Assembly: GCF_028473745.1 (NCBI RefSeq)
Contig: NZ_CP101137.1
Coordinates: forward strand, 1,612,001 to 1,676,000
Origin: Streptomyces sp. M92
GTDB taxonomy: Bacteria; Actinomycetota; Actinomycetes; Streptomycetales; Streptomycetaceae
Reading direction: 5' to 3'
DNA length: 64,000 bases
Shown: positions 1 to 11,276 of the stretch, piece after piece
Layout of the letters: every line of letters begins with the position of its first letter
Position numbering within the stretch: position 1 is the stretch's first letter
Made by a program: the position numbers and the translations under genes
Notes under the pieces: model-generated
Database searches by the model: none
The model's input: only the letters and a program-made list of their open reading frames with translations
Told to the model about the DNA's origin: nothing

Positions 1-1045
1 TCTGCATCGGCGTGCTGGTGAGGCTGCCCTGTCCCATGCCGGTGAGCGCGGTGCCCGGCAGGTCGAGGTCCTCGGGGTAGAGGCTCTTGGTGGCGAGCAG
101 GTCGCCGAAGTCGTCGGAGTAGACGTCCTCGTTGAAGCCGAACTTCTCGGCCGTCTCCCGCATCTTCTCCGGCCCCAGCTCGGCGGCGGCGTCGAGGAAG
201 ACGTTGTTGCACGACCACTGCATCGCGACCTTCATCGAGGCCTTGTCGCAGACGGCGTCGCCGGCCTCACTGCCGATCTTGGTGCTGGACTGCGGCAGCT
301 GGTACGGCGACTCGGCGTCCGTGCGCGCGTCGATGTCGGTGACCGCTCCGTGCTCCAGTGCGGCGGCCGCGGTGAGGATCTTGAAGGTGGAGCCCGGCGG
401 GTAGGTCTCGCGCAGCGCGCGGTTGGCGAGCGGCTTGCGCTTCTCCTTGGTGAGCGCGACGAAGCGGTCCGACTCGTTGAAGGTGCCGCCCGAGAACGTC
501 GACGGGTCGTAGGAGGGCGCCGACACCAGCGCCAGCACCTTGCCCGTGCTCGGGTCGAGCGCGACCACGGCTCCCCGGGCGCCCTCCAGCTTGGTCAGCC
601 CGTCCCACGCGGCCTTCTGCGCCTTCGGGTCGATGGTGGTGACCACCGAGCCCGCCCGGCGGCCCTCCCCGCTGACGACGTCGGCGAACCGCTGGAACGC
701 CAGCCGGTCGTCCTTGCCGGTCAGGATGCCGTCGTAGGTCTTCTCCAGCAGCGTCATGCCCTGGGCCTGCGACGCGTACCCCGTCACCGGCGCGTACATC
801 GGCCCGTTGACGTAGGTGCGCTTGTACTTGAGGTCGCCCTCGGTCTCGGCGGAGCCCGTGATGGCCCGCCCGCCGACGATGATGTCGCCGCGCGGGGTGG
901 AGAACTGCTCGATCTGCACCCGCCGGTTCTTGGTGTCGGAGGCGAGCTCCGGGGCCCGGACGTACTGCAGCCAGTTCGCACGGATCAGCAGGCCGAGCAC
1001 CAGCAGCCCGCAGAAGATCGCCACGGCCCTCAGCGGCTTGTTCAC
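1..1045 (-). CDS. Class B penicillin-binding protein (transpeptidase), C-terminus off the window edge
   Basis: Peptidoglycan D,D-transpeptidase anchored in the cytoplasmic membrane. The GTG start at 1045 follows a GGAGG. Residues 4-27 form one membrane helix. A PBP dimer-like segment comes next, then the transpeptidase domain with the catalytic STFK motif (Ser about 219) and SCN (about 278-280, the SxN motif). The KTG motif must lie beyond position 1, so the gene is partial at its 3' end only because of the window. It is transcribed away from the divergent LAQTG surface protein gene. PbpA-type proteins in Streptomyces usually sit beside rodA/ftsW. Here the gene before it is not a SEDS protein, so it looks like one of the extra class B PBPs. 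The family is clear but the exact paralogue is not. Confidence 0.9.
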   Translation of the reverse strand, partial: MNKPLRAVAIFCGLLVLGLLIRANWLQYVRAPELASDTKNRRVQIEQFSTPRGDIIVGGRAITGSAETEGDLKYKRTYVNGPMYAPVTGYASQAQGMTLLEKTYDGILTGKDDRLAFQRFADVVSGEGRRAGSVVTTIDPKAQKAAWDGLTKLEGARGAVVALDPSTGKVLALVSAPSYDPSTFSGGTFNESDRFVALTKEKRKPLANRALRETYPPGSTFKILTAAAALEHGAVTDIDARTDAESPYQLPQSSTKIGSEAGDAVCDKASMKVAMQWSCNNVFLDAAAELGPEKMRETAEKFGFNEDVYSDDFGDLLATKSLYPEDLDLPGTALTGMGQGSLTSTPMQ

Positions 1046-1310
1046 CGGATGCCTCCGTCGAGGCTCGGCCGGGTGGCGGTCGGCCTGTCGGATATGGAGA
1101 CGCGTCGTCGCAACATGGGCACACCCTAGACACAGTCACGGGCCCTCTTCACCGGGCGGTGCGACCTTGCGACGCGTCTGGGACAGACCTGTGCCCCGGT
1201 ATTGCCCGGCACGGACGGCCCCGTTGATCATAAACTCATCACACTTCCAGGCCGACCCCTCCACTCCCGGCGGCCGGCCCCCACCGTCTCTTCCCACGAA
1301 GGGCCCGTTT

Positions 1311-2615
1311 GTGAGACTCCGTCGTTCCCTGTCCGTGGCCGCCGCGGTCGCGGTCGCCACGCCCGTCGTACTGCTCACCTCCGCTCCGGCGTTCGCCGCC
1401 GGGACGCCCTCGGCGCAGACGCAGCACCAGCCCACATACGCGGAGCTGGAGAAGGCCGCCGCGGACGCGGCCAAGGAGTACGAGGACGCCCTCGCCGCCG
1501 AGAAGGAGGGGCGGAAGACGGTCGACGCCGCCATGGCGGCGCTGGACTCCGACACCCACCCGCTCAAGGCGGCCACGATCACGGCTGCCAAGGCGGCCAA
1601 GGACGCGGCCGACGCCGAGGCGGCCGCCGAGAAGGCCGTCACGGACGCGCGGGCCGCGGTCGAGGCGGCCGGGACCGACGCCGAGAAGGCCGAGGCGCAG
1701 CTGGCCCTGGAGGCCGCCGAGACCGACCTGGCGGAGGCCGTCGGGGCCAGGCAGGAGGCCGACGCCGCCGCCGAGGCGGCCCAGACCGCGCTGGACGACG
1801 CCCGGGTGGCGGCGGTGCGCGCGTACGGGAAGCTCAAGACGGCCCTGGACAAGGCCCTTGAGGCCAAGGAGGCTGCCGAGGAGGCGCTCGGCACCGCGAA
1901 GGAGTGCGTCCGCGAGGACGGACTGACCGCGCTCGCGGTGGGGCTGCCGTCCAAGGTCGTCGCCGGCACCACCGTCGACTTCACCCTGCGCGTGACCAAC
2001 GGGTCCGAGCGCACGCTGGACGTGGACCCCCTGGCCTTCGTGCACGTGAAGGGCGAGGGCAGCGGTGCGAAGGGCGCGCTGAAGGTCAAGTGGTCCGACG
2101 GCTCCGGCTGGAAGACCCTGGGCGGCAACCGGCCCGAGCACATCGCCCCCGTCGACACCATGAAGCCCGGCGAGCACAGCGACGTGAAGCTGCGGATGAA
2201 GGTCGCCGCCGGCGCCGGGGCCGCCGACGCCTTCGCCCTGTTCGCCGCAGACGCCTCCAGCGCGTACAAGCCCTGCGTCCTGGGCCCGATGAAGCGCTAC
2301 GACTTCGAACTCCTGCCCGCGGACAGCGACCCCGGCCCGGTGGACGAGGCCGACCCCGGCAAGCCCGGCAAGGACGACGACAAGCGACCGGACACCGCGG
2401 GCACGGGTACCTCCCCGCAGGGCGGCACCCCGCAGCAGACGACGCAGACGGTGGACACGGTGCGCACGTCGGCCACCGGGACCGGCGGCACCCTCGCCCA
2501 GACCGGCACGTCCCCCGCGCTGGCGCCGCTCGGCATCGCGAGCGCCGTCGCCGTGGCACTCGGCGCCGGCACGGTCGTCGCCGCACGCCGCCGCAGGGCC
2601 GCGGACAACGCCTGA
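1311..2615 (+). CDS. Secreted coiled-coil surface protein with LAQTG sorting signal
   Basis: A 434-residue exported protein. The GTG start at 1311 leads directly into a signal peptide (RRSLSVAAAVAVATPVV, cleavage near AFA-A). Residues about 45-200 are an Ala/Glu/Lys-rich helical region of probable coiled coil. A beta-type domain with two Cys residues follows at about 205-330, then a Pro/Gly/Thr-rich linker. The C-terminus has LAQTG at about 395-399, a hydrophobic helix and RRRR, which is a cell-wall sorting signal. LAxTG is the motif used by Streptomyces class E sortases. The likely location is the cell wall. The longer open frame upstream (from 816) runs through the divergent promoter region and was not used. 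The function is unknown. Confidence 0.85.
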   Translation: MRLRRSLSVAAAVAVATPVVLLTSAPAFAAGTPSAQTQHQPTYAELEKAAADAAKEYEDALAAEKEGRKTVDAAMAALDSDTHPLKAATITAAKAAKDAADAEAAAEKAVTDARAAVEAAGTDAEKAEAQLALEAAETDLAEAVGARQEADAAAEAAQTALDDARVAAVRAYGKLKTALDKALEAKEAAEEALGTAKECVREDGLTALAVGLPSKVVAGTTVDFTLRVTNGSERTLDVDPLAFVHVKGEGSGAKGALKVKWSDGSGWKTLGGNRPEHIAPVDTMKPGEHSDVKLRMKVAAGAGAADAFALFAADASSAYKPCVLGPMKRYDFELLPADSDPGPVDEADPGKPGKDDDKRPDTAGTGTSPQGGTPQQTTQTVDTVRTSATGTGGTLAQTGTSPALAPLGIASAVAVALGAGTVVAARRRRAADNA

Positions 2616-2638
2616 CGCTGCCCACCACCGACCGTTTC

Positions 2639-2678
2639 CGCCCGGTCCGGGCCACCACACGTGGGCTCGGACCGGGCG
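2639..2678 (+). terminator. Hairpin terminator of the LAQTG gene
   Basis: An 11-bp perfect inverted repeat (CGCCCGGTCCG at 2639-2649 and CGGACCGGGCG at 2668-2678) starts 24 bp after the stop codon. It has no T-run, which is common for Streptomyces terminators. Confidence 0.7.
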
Positions 2679-2699
2679 CTCACGCCCACGGCTCAGCGC

Positions 2700-3056
2700 A
2701 TGGTCCTCAACCGTCGCGGCTCAACGGTCTGGGAGGTCGAGAGCCATCGAGGCCGGTACGCCGTGAAACCCGGGTATCCGATCGAGGCCACGGCCGACTG
2801 GCCTGCCCAGCCCTGGACCGCGCTCTCTGGGGCCCGTGAGGGCGCCATCTCGCACCGCCTGGGCTCCGCAGACGTGGCCTACGCCGCGTGGGAGCAGGGG
2901 ACATGGCACTTCCAGCCGTGGCATGAAGGTCCGGATCCGCCCCGGTTGTGGAAACCCTGTCGTTCCGCCGACTCGACCGTCACACCGAACGTCAGTGCGG
3001 CGCCGTGTCCTTCGCAGCCCACCGCTGACGGTACGTCGCGGCACCGCTGGTCTTGA
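2700..3056 (+). pseudogene. Remnant of a phosphotransferase/kinase-like N-terminus
   Basis: The frame starting at the ATG at 2700 reads like the first 80 residues of a protein-kinase-like or aminoglycoside-type phosphotransferase. It has a GSTVWEVE strand, RYAVK with the candidate ATP-binding lysine, and an AREGAISHRL helix. It then loses similarity and stops at 3056 without the catalytic half. It also overlaps, on the other strand, the 3' end of the DUF6234-like gene. I read it as a truncated relic. A short functional protein cannot be excluded. Confidence 0.4.
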
Positions 3057-3427
3057 TGGGACTGAACCTCAACGCCACCGAAGACAACGATGCAGACCAA
3101 GGCGGCCATGCCGGCTTGGGAGACAACCGTGACGACGGCTCCGGCCCACGCCGCTGTCGCGGCCGCCGCAACGGCGAGGAGCCCGACTCCGCCAGCAGCA
3201 ACCAGGTAGTTCCACAACGGGTCGGTCGTGACGCTCTTCGCTGGGTCGAGGTTGAACCCGGACAGGAACCAGAGTCCGAAGATCACCACAAGGATGGTCA
3301 GCTCCAGGAGCACGAGACCACACCCGGCCCCGATATCGGCACCGCGGTCCGCACGGCGCCGCGGTCCGGGGCCAGTGGTGGCATCGAAGGCCGGCGCGGC
3401 AGCGGGCAGGTTCATACTCGCCACCAT
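2879..3427 (-). CDS. DUF6234-like small integral membrane protein
   Basis: A 182-residue protein with three hydrophobic helices at about 35-57, 72-97 and 99-117. They are followed by two Cys residues (CRDVPSAVGC) and a hydrophilic tail. The ATG at 3427 has a GAGGCGAGC upstream. The composition and layout resemble Streptomyces DUF6234 proteins, although I assign that from memory of the family. The last 50 codons overlap the phosphotransferase remnant on the opposite strand and may be an extension past the original stop. The function is unknown. Confidence 0.6.
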   Translation of the reverse strand: MVASMNLPAAAPAFDATTGPGPRRRADRGADIGAGCGLVLLELTILVVIFGLWFLSGFNLDPAKSVTTDPLWNYLVAAGGVGLLAVAAAATAAWAGAVVTVVSQAGMAALVCIVVFGGVEVQSHQDQRCRDVPSAVGCEGHGAALTFGVTVESAERQGFHNRGGSGPSCHGWKCHVPCSHAA

Positions 3428-3566
3428 GCTCGCCTCTGCGAGGCTGTCGCATGAGTACGGCTACTCAGCTCCGCATCGGGTGGATCTCATGACTCACCCG
3501 AGCCCAGCCGGTTCGCCACCCGCCCCGTGAGGAGGTTGCCGTCAAACACTGCCGTCAAGGCAAAAA

Positions 3567-3602
3567 CCAGAGGCCCTGTGGATCACTCCACAGGGCCTCT
3601 GG
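3567..3602 (-). terminator. Rho-independent terminator of tRNA-Arg
   Basis: A 16-bp perfect stem (3567-3582 and 3587-3602) with a TCAC loop lies 7 bp past the tRNA 3' end. On the minus strand it is followed by TTTTTG. This is the strongest intrinsic terminator in the window. Confidence 0.9.
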
Positions 3603-3609
3603 TCTGCTG

Positions 3610-3682
3610 TGCACTCGGCAGGATTCGAACCTGCAACCTTCTGATCCGTAGTCAGATGCTCTATCCGTTAAGCTACGAGTGC
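3610..3682 (-). tRNA. tRNA-Arg (anticodon ACG)
   Basis: The 73-nt minus-strand gene folds with acceptor stem GCACTCG/CGAGTGC and discriminator A. The anticodon stem TCTGA/TCAGA encloses CTACGGA, so the anticodon is ACG. The T arm carries GGTTCGAATCC. CCA is not encoded. It is transcribed in tandem with, and downstream of, tRNA-Ser(GCT). Confidence 0.95.
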
Positions 3683-3807
3683 TTGTCTTTTCAGTTCTAC
3701 CGTCGCTCCCGGCCCTTTCGGCCCGCTCGCGGCGACAGGAAGAACATTACATGACTGCCGCCGTCATGTGAAATCCATTGACCACACCCCTTGTGACCTG
3801 CGAAAAC

Positions 3808-3842
3808 ACCGAAGCCCCGACCAAGTGGGCCGGGGCTTCGGT
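3808..3842 (-). terminator. Terminator of tRNA-Ser(GCT)
   Basis: A 12-bp stem (ACCGAAGCCCCG at 3808-3819 and CGGGGCTTCGGT at 3831-3842) lies directly downstream of tRNA-Ser on the minus strand and is followed there by a GTTTTCG run. Each tRNA here therefore has its own terminator. Confidence 0.85.
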
Positions 3843-3850
3843 GATGGGTG

Positions 3851-3941
3851 CGGAGGCGGAGGGATTTGAACCCTCGATGGGGGGTAAGCCCCAAACCGCA
3901 TTAGCAGTGCGGCGCCATAGACCGGACTAGGCGACGCCTCC
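3851..3941 (-). tRNA. tRNA-Ser (anticodon GCT)
   Basis: A 91-nt class II tRNA on the minus strand. It has acceptor stem GGAGGCG/CGCCTCC with discriminator G and anticodon loop CTGCTAA (GCT). The variable arm is long, with a GGGGCTTACCCCCC stem, and the T loop is GGTTCAAATCC. CCA is not encoded. Confidence 0.95.
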
Positions 3942-4120
3942 AGACAACATCACCGACTCGCGGGCGAGCGCGAGCGGTGCGTGCCGATGATGACACAGTT
4001 GAGCGCGCTGTCACCAATCGACCCCTACGGTACTAGGCGGGCGGGCCGCAGGGCAAAGCCTTACGGCGTGGTCGGCGACCCGTCGCGCAACGTCCGGCGG
4101 GCCGGCGCGTTAGTCAGGTC

Positions 4121-4633
4121 ATGTCGCAGGTCACCCGAGTCCCCGCCGCCCGCCTCCTCGGCGCCGCCGCCCTGTCCGTCGCGAGCCTCGCCGCCCTGTC
4201 CGCGCACCCGGCCACGGCCGCCGGCCCGCACACCCCCGCCGTCGGCCCCGCCACCAGCCCGCACGCCCCCGCCGTCGGCCCGGACGCCCGGGCCACGGAC
4301 CACCTGACCGTCACCGTCCGGGACGCCGGCCCGGACGCCGACGGCACGTACGAGCTGTCCTGCGGCCCCGCCGGCGGCACCCACCCCGACCCGGCCGGCG
4401 CCTGCGCCGTCGTCGAGCGCGACACGCGCTGGGGACAGGACGCCTTCGCGCCGGTCCCCGAGGGCAGCGTCTGCACCATGCAGTACGGCGGCCCGGCCAC
4501 CGCACACGTCACGGGTACCTGGGCCGGCCGCCCGGTCGACGTGACGTACGACCGCCGCGACGGCTGCGAGATCTCCCGCTGGGACCGCATGGTGCCGCTG
4601 CTGCCCGAGGTGGGCGCGCCGGGACGGTCGTAG
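4121..4633 (+). CDS. Secreted SSI-like (subtilisin inhibitor family) protease inhibitor
   Basis: A 170-residue exported protein with a signal peptide of about 34 residues ending ATAA-G. A Pro/Ala linker with two copies of a PAVGP motif comes next, then a Streptomyces subtilisin-inhibitor-like domain. The four cysteines (81, 95, 118, 149) have the SSI disulfide spacing, and CTMQY (118-122) matches the reactive loop CPMVY, so Met120 is the predicted P1 residue. A P1 Met in SSI gives subtilisin-type inhibition. The SSI loop Pro is replaced by Thr, so specificity may differ. It is a single gene, with tRNA-Ser divergent upstream. Confidence 0.85.
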   Translation: MSQVTRVPAARLLGAAALSVASLAALSAHPATAAGPHTPAVGPATSPHAPAVGPDARATDHLTVTVRDAGPDADGTYELSCGPAGGTHPDPAGACAVVERDTRWGQDAFAPVPEGSVCTMQYGGPATAHVTGTWAGRPVDVTYDRRDGCEISRWDRMVPLLPEVGAPGRS

Positions 4634-4833
4634 GCGGCTCCGGCGGGTGCCGGAAGGGCGGCGCCCGGGGGCATCGGTCACACGTTCTGCGTCATTCCCG
4701 CGTGCGACCTACGTCCCGTCCCGCACCGCCCGCCGGGCCCCAACCCTTAGACTCCCTCGCGTGACACGCTGCGGGCCGATTGGCAGGATGGCCCGAGCGG
4801 TCGGCAAGTGCGGTAACAGGAGGGAAGCGTCTC

Positions 4834-7800
4834 GTGAGCAGCAGGCCATCCCGAGGCGCTGCTCGCCTCGCAGCCATACTGGACGCGCTGCCGGACGCGT
4901 TGGTCCTGGTCAACGCCAACGGCACCGTCGTCAACGCCAACACCATCGCGCTGGAGGCCTTCGAGACGCCGGGCACGGCGCTGGTCGGGCGCGGGCTGCT
5001 GGACCTGCTGCCGGAGTTCGACTCGCGGCTCATCCCCGGCTCGATGCGGCGCCCCGACCACATCGACCCCCGCGCGCGCACCAAGCCGACCCGCATGGTC
5101 GCCCGGCGCACCGACGGCAGTGAGTTCCCCGTCGAGGTCACCAGCGCCAACCTGGAGACCGGCCAGCAGGCCTACGACAACTACGGCTACACCGGCGACG
5201 AACTGCTGATGCTCGTCGTCCGCGACCTCTCCGGCACCGTCGACACCGAGGCCGAACTGGCCCGTTCGCAGCGGCAGACCGAGATGATCCTGCGGGCCGC
5301 CGCCGAGGGCGTCGTCGGCACCGACACCGACGGGCGGATCGTCCTCGTCAACCCGGCCGCCGCCCAGATACTGGGCTACCGCGCCAGCGACCTCGGCGGC
5401 CGTGAGCTGCACACCCTCGTACTCCACTCCCGGGCCGACGGCTCCCCGTTCCCGTACGACGAGTCCCCGCTCGCCGACACCCTGCGCTCCGGACGCAAGC
5501 ACCGGGTGCGCGGGCAGGTGCTGTTCTCCAAGAGCGGCGACCAGGTGCCGGTCGACCTGACAACCGCCCCCGTGCGCGACGGCGACCAGCTCGTCGGCGC
5601 CGTGATGACCTTCACCGACCGGCGCCCCTACGACGCGTTGGTCAAGGAGCACGAGGACGCGGAGCGGCGGCACGCCGAGGAGCTGGAGCGGCTCTCCGAG
5701 GAGCACGCCGCCGAGCTGACCGCCCTGCGCCAGGAGCACGTGAGTGAGCTGGAGGAGCTGCGGGAGAAGCACGCGGAGGAGGTCGCCGCGGACGCGGACC
5801 GCTACGCCGCCCTCGGCGAACGGGAGAAGGACCGCTACGAGGCGCTCGCCGCCCGGCACGAGCAGCTCCTCACCCTCCTCGGCGGCTCCCTGCGCGGCCC
5901 CCTGGACGAACTGCGCCAGGAACTCGCCGCGCTGGCGTCGGACGACGCCGGGCAGCTGTGGCCCGAGGCCAACCAGGTGCTGCACCACCTGTCGGCCGGT
6001 TACTCGCGCATCACCACGCTCATCGACAACGTCCTCGGCTACCAGCGCCTCGACGTCGGCAACGAGGGCGTCGCCCGTACGAAGGTGATGCTCGACGCGG
6101 TCGTCGCCTCCGGTGTCGACGGTGCCGTCGAGCTGATCGGGCCGGGACGGGTGCAGTTCGCGGTGCACGCGCCGCCCATCGAGGCCGAGGTCGACCACCG
6201 GCTGCTCGCGATCGCCCTCGCCCACCTCGTCGCGGACGTGGCGGGCGTCGACGCCACCGGCAACTCGCCCGTGTCGGCGACCGGCGGCTACCTGGACAAC
6301 ACCGTCGTGGTCGCGGCGGCGCAGCGCGGCGAGGTCGTACGCATCGAGGTGCGCGGGCCGTACTCCGGGGGCGACCCGGTGCACGAGCCGATCGTGCGCG
6401 GGATCGTGCGGGCGCACGGTGGCGTGCTCCAGACGCACGAGGTGCCGGGTATGAGCGGCAGCGCGTTCGTGCTGGAGGTGCCGATCGGGGGCGGGGCGGG
6501 AGCCGTCGCGGGCCGGGCCCCGGCACCGGAGTCCGTACCCAATCAGGCGTCGGTGCCGGTACCGGCCTCGGGACCGGGCGGCGCCGAGGACGCTGCTGCG
6601 GGTGCCGCGGGCACGGTCGGTGGTGCGGCCGGTGCGGAGGCGGCCGGGTCCGGTGGCGGGCGGCGGCGTGCCCGGCGGGCGTCCGTCGACGCGTTCCTGG
6701 AGAGCGAGGTCGCGGGAGCGGCGGGCGAGGGTGCCGACGGGGCCGGTGCCGCCGAGGCCGGTCCCCAGGGTTCGGGTGCCGCGCCGACGGGACGGCGCAG
6801 GCGACGCGCGGCCCAGGCCCAGGCCCAGGCTGGAGAACAGGTGGCGCAGGCGTCCGCACCGCTGCCGGTTCCCGCGCAGGCCGCCCCGGGCGAGGGGTCC
6901 GGCGGTACCGGGCGCAGGCGCGGTCGCCCGGCGGAGGACGCGGCCGGCGCCGTCGAGGCCGCGCACCCGATGGCGCTTCCCGCCGGCGTGTCCGAGGGCG
7001 CCGTCGTCATGGCCGGGGAACACGGTGGCGGGGCCGCGGCCTCCAACACCGGTCTGGGCGGGACCGTACCGCCGCAGGGCGTTCCCGCGCCGACCGGCCG
7101 GCGTGCCCGGCGGGACGGTGCCGCGCAGCAGGCGCTGCCGCCGGCCCTCCCCGCGCAGGCCGGTGAGTCGGACCCGGCGGACGCGGACCGGCCCACCGGG
7201 CGCAGGCGTCGCGCCCTGGCCTCCGCGAACGAGCGCGCCGCCGCGCAGGAAGCAGCACCCCGTCAGGTGTTCGCCCTGCCGCCCGCCGACGCGGACCGGC
7301 CGTCCGACGCCGTGGCGGAGTCCGGAGGGGCGGATGGGCAGGCAGCGGCCGCGACGGTGGGGTCCGCCGGTGGGACGGCGGCCGCGGCGACCCCGGCGCC
7401 CGCTCCGCATGGCCAGGGGCATCAGCAGGGACAGGAGCACGGACGGGGCCCCGGACCGCTGCCCGGACCGACCGTCCCCGGTGACGCCCTCGTCGACGAC
7501 GGCCGGCACGACGCCGTACCGCACGACCAGGCCGACGACCACACCCCGCCGCAGCCGCACCCGGCCGAGGCGCCCACCGGACGGCGCCGCCGGGCCGCGA
7601 CCGCCCCGCAGGCGGAGGCGGCCTCGCCCGGGCCGGCGCCGGGTGGTCCGGCCCCGTCGGCACCCGTGCACGGAGGGCCCGTTCCGCCGCAGAGCACCGC
7701 CGGTCAGCAGGCACCCGCGCCGGCCGCGCCGGCCGACCCGACGGCGCGCGCCCAGCCCGCCACCGGTCAGCCCGCCACCGATCAGCCCACTACCGGACAG

Positions 7801-9369
7801 CCCGCGCCGCAGCCCTGGCCGGCGGCCGCCACGGACGTGCCGGGCACCGGTCCGCACGCGACCGCGCCGGACGCCACCGCACCGGACGCCACCGCTCCGG
7901 GCGCGGCCACTCCCGGAGCGCCGGGCACCGCACCGGGCACGGAGACCCCCGCGGCGCCCGACGGCACCACCGGCCCCACGCCGGCACCCGCCCCGGGGAC
8001 CCCCGCCGCACCCGCGGCCCCGGCGCGCCCGCGGGCCGTTCCCGCGACCACGCCGAGCCAGGGCACGCCGCTGCCGCCCGAGAACGCACCCGCCCCGCGC
8101 GCGGCGCAGCCGCTGCCCGCCGAGTCGTCCGCGCCCGTCGACCCGAACTCGACCCAGGGGCGGGCGATCAGCGTGCGGACGCTGGGCCAGGGCGTGCCGT
8201 TCAACCGGCAGGCGGTCCAGGTGCAGCAGCCGACGGCCACCCCCGCCCCGCAGCAGCCGGGCGGTTCGGGCCGGCGCCGCAAGCTGGGTACGCCGCCCGA
8301 CCCGGCCGCCGCGCGCACGGACCAGCCGGCCGCCACCACGCAGCCGCCGGCCCGGCCCCAGCAGCCCCAGCAGCCCCAGGGCCCTGCCGCGGGCCAGGCC
8401 CAGGGCGCGGGCCAGGCCCAGGGCGCGGGCCAGCCCCAGCCTCGCCCCCAGCCCCAGGAGCAGCCGTCCCTGACCGGGGGTCAGCCCCGGCGCATGCCGG
8501 GGACGGAGGGCGTCGGACGCTCGTACGCCATAGGCGCGCCGGACCGCAACGCCGCCGAGGGTCCCGAGCCGCTGGACGGGCCCGGCGGGGCCGTGGAGGT
8601 CGCCGACCCGCCGCGTCCGCAGCCGATGGACGACGAGTTGCCGCCGGAGCCGCTGGACAACCCGCGGCGGCTGCTGGTGTGGCCCGCTCCGGACGTGTCC
8701 ACGCAGCAGGCGCTCAGCGACCGTGGTTACCGGCCGGTCACCGTGAACTCGCGCGAGGAGGTCGACGCCCAGATCGCGGCGTTCCCCGCCGCGCTGTTCG
8801 TGGACCCGCTGACCGGCCCCATCACCCGTACCGCGCTCCAGTCCCTGCGCCAGGCGGCGGTGGCGGCCGAGGTGCCGGTGCTGGTCACGGCCGGCCTCGG
8901 ACAGGCCTCGCGGGACGCCGCGTACGGCGCCGACCCCGCCGTACTGCTGAAGGCGCTCGCGCCGCGCGACAGTGAGCAGCACCCGCCGCGCGTCCTGCTG
9001 ATCGAGGAGCACGCGGAGATCGCGCTGGCGCTGACCGCGACGCTGGAGCGGCGCGGGATGCAGGTGGCGCGGGCGGCGAGCGACGCCGACGCGGTGACGC
9101 TGGCCGGGCAGTTCCGGCCCAACCTGGTCGTGATGGACCTGATGCAGATCGAGGCGCGCCAGGAGGGGCACGCCGGGATCATCGACTGGCTGCGCGCGAA
9201 CGGGCAGCTCAACCGCACCCCGCTCGTCGTCTACACCGCCGCCGTCGACCAGGCCGACCTGCCGCGGCTGGCCTCGGGCGAGACGGTGCTGTTCCTGGCG
9301 GAGCGTTCCACCAGCGGCGAGGTGCAGACCCGGATCGTCGAGCTGCTCTCCCGGATCGGCACCAACTGA
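4834..9369 (+). CDS. Large PAS-PAS / kinase-like / receiver signalling protein
   Basis: A 1511-residue putative cytoplasmic sensor. The GTG at 4834 was chosen over the upstream TTG (4780) because AGGAGGGA precedes it. Two PAS domains lie at about 10-130 and 145-265, with a Glu/Arg coiled coil at about 270-350. A dimerisation-like helix pair and a degenerate GHKL-type ATPase region follow at about 350-555, with no clear phospho-accepting His box. A disordered Pro/Ala/Gly-rich stretch of about 750 residues repeats a P/A-TGRRRR basic motif. The C-terminal receiver domain (about 1388-1511) has the acidic pair EE and Asp1435 in VVMDLM as phospho-acceptor. No partner regulator is adjacent. It probably acts as a hybrid sensor or scaffold, but its input is unknown. 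Confidence 0.8.
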   Translation: MSSRPSRGAARLAAILDALPDALVLVNANGTVVNANTIALEAFETPGTALVGRGLLDLLPEFDSRLIPGSMRRPDHIDPRARTKPTRMVARRTDGSEFPVEVTSANLETGQQAYDNYGYTGDELLMLVVRDLSGTVDTEAELARSQRQTEMILRAAAEGVVGTDTDGRIVLVNPAAAQILGYRASDLGGRELHTLVLHSRADGSPFPYDESPLADTLRSGRKHRVRGQVLFSKSGDQVPVDLTTAPVRDGDQLVGAVMTFTDRRPYDALVKEHEDAERRHAEELERLSEEHAAELTALRQEHVSELEELREKHAEEVAADADRYAALGEREKDRYEALAARHEQLLTLLGGSLRGPLDELRQELAALASDDAGQLWPEANQVLHHLSAGYSRITTLIDNVLGYQRLDVGNEGVARTKVMLDAVVASGVDGAVELIGPGRVQFAVHAPPIEAEVDHRLLAIALAHLVADVAGVDATGNSPVSATGGYLDNTVVVAAAQRGEVVRIEVRGPYSGGDPVHEPIVRGIVRAHGGVLQTHEVPGMSGSAFVLEVPIGGGAGAVAGRAPAPESVPNQASVPVPASGPGGAEDAAAGAAGTVGGAAGAEAAGSGGGRRRARRASVDAFLESEVAGAAGEGADGAGAAEAGPQGSGAAPTGRRRRRAAQAQAQAGEQVAQASAPLPVPAQAAPGEGSGGTGRRRGRPAEDAAGAVEAAHPMALPAGVSEGAVVMAGEHGGGAAASNTGLGGTVPPQGVPAPTGRRARRDGAAQQALPPALPAQAGESDPADADRPTGRRRRALASANERAAAQEAAPRQVFALPPADADRPSDAVAESGGADGQAAAATVGSAGGTAAAATPAPAPHGQGHQQGQEHGRGPGPLPGPTVPGDALVDDGRHDAVPHDQADDHTPPQPHPAEAPTGRRRRAATAPQAEAASPGPAPGGPAPSAPVHGGPVPPQSTAGQQAPAPAAPADPTARAQPATGQPATDQPTTGQPAPQPWPAAATDVPGTGPHATAPDATAPDATAPGAATPGAPGTAPGTETPAAPDGTTGPTPAPAPGTPAAPAAPARPRAVPATTPSQGTPLPPENAPAPRAAQPLPAESSAPVDPNSTQGRAISVRTLGQGVPFNRQAVQVQQPTATPAPQQPGGSGRRRKLGTPPDPAAARTDQPAATTQPPARPQQPQQPQGPAAGQAQGAGQAQGAGQPQPRPQPQEQPSLTGGQPRRMPGTEGVGRSYAIGAPDRNAAEGPEPLDGPGGAVEVADPPRPQPMDDELPPEPLDNPRRLLVWPAPDVSTQQALSDRGYRPVTVNSREEVDAQIAAFPAALFVDPLTGPITRTALQSLRQAAVAAEVPVLVTAGLGQASRDAAYGADPAVLLKALAPRDSEQHPPRVLLIEEHAEIALALTATLERRGMQVARAASDADAVTLAGQFRPNLVVMDLMQIEARQEGHAGIIDWLRANGQLNRTPLVVYTAAVDQADLPRLASGETVLFLAERSTSGEVQTRIVELLSRIGTN
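8392..8439 (+). repeat. 18-bp tandem repeat inside the PAS/receiver gene
   Basis: GGCCAGGCCCAGGGCGCG is repeated twice perfectly (8392-8409, 8410-8427), with a third partial copy from 8428. It encodes G-Q-A-Q-G-A units in the disordered linker and is a likely site of length variation. Confidence 0.8.
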
Positions 9370-9421
9370 CGCGCGTACGCCGGGCTCGACACCGCCCGGC
9401 GTACGCGCGCTGCGGACCCGG

Positions 9422-11077
<1,656 letters not shown>

Positions 11078-11135
11078 GGTGTCCTCCCGGGGCGACATTG
11101 CCTACGCGGCGGTAAGGGTTGCGCTGATTCTGCGC

Positions 11136-11153
11136 ACATACCGCGCGGTATGT
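11136..11153. promoter_or_regulatory. Palindromic operator upstream of the acyl-CoA synthetase
   Basis: ACATACCGCGCGGTATGT is an 18-bp perfect palindrome of the TACCG-N-CGGTA type bound by many TetR-family repressors. A second perfect palindrome, CTGATCGATCAG, lies at 11166-11177. Both sit in the 270-bp gap before the ligase start. Confidence 0.6.
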
Positions 11154-11276
11154 CACTACTCCGGGCTGATCGATCAGTGTGCGGACGTCTCCGGGGTGTC
11201 CCGACGGGCGCCCTCGACGGCGGCACACGCACCGGGCCGGGACGGACGCATACCGGCTCGGAACCGGACGAAGCCC

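Noticed and set aside
4747..9171. A 1474-codon open frame on the minus strand opposite the PAS/receiver gene
   Set aside because: It is an antisense shadow caused by high GC third positions. Its translation is Arg/Gly-rich without domains, while the plus strand encodes recognisable PAS and receiver domains.
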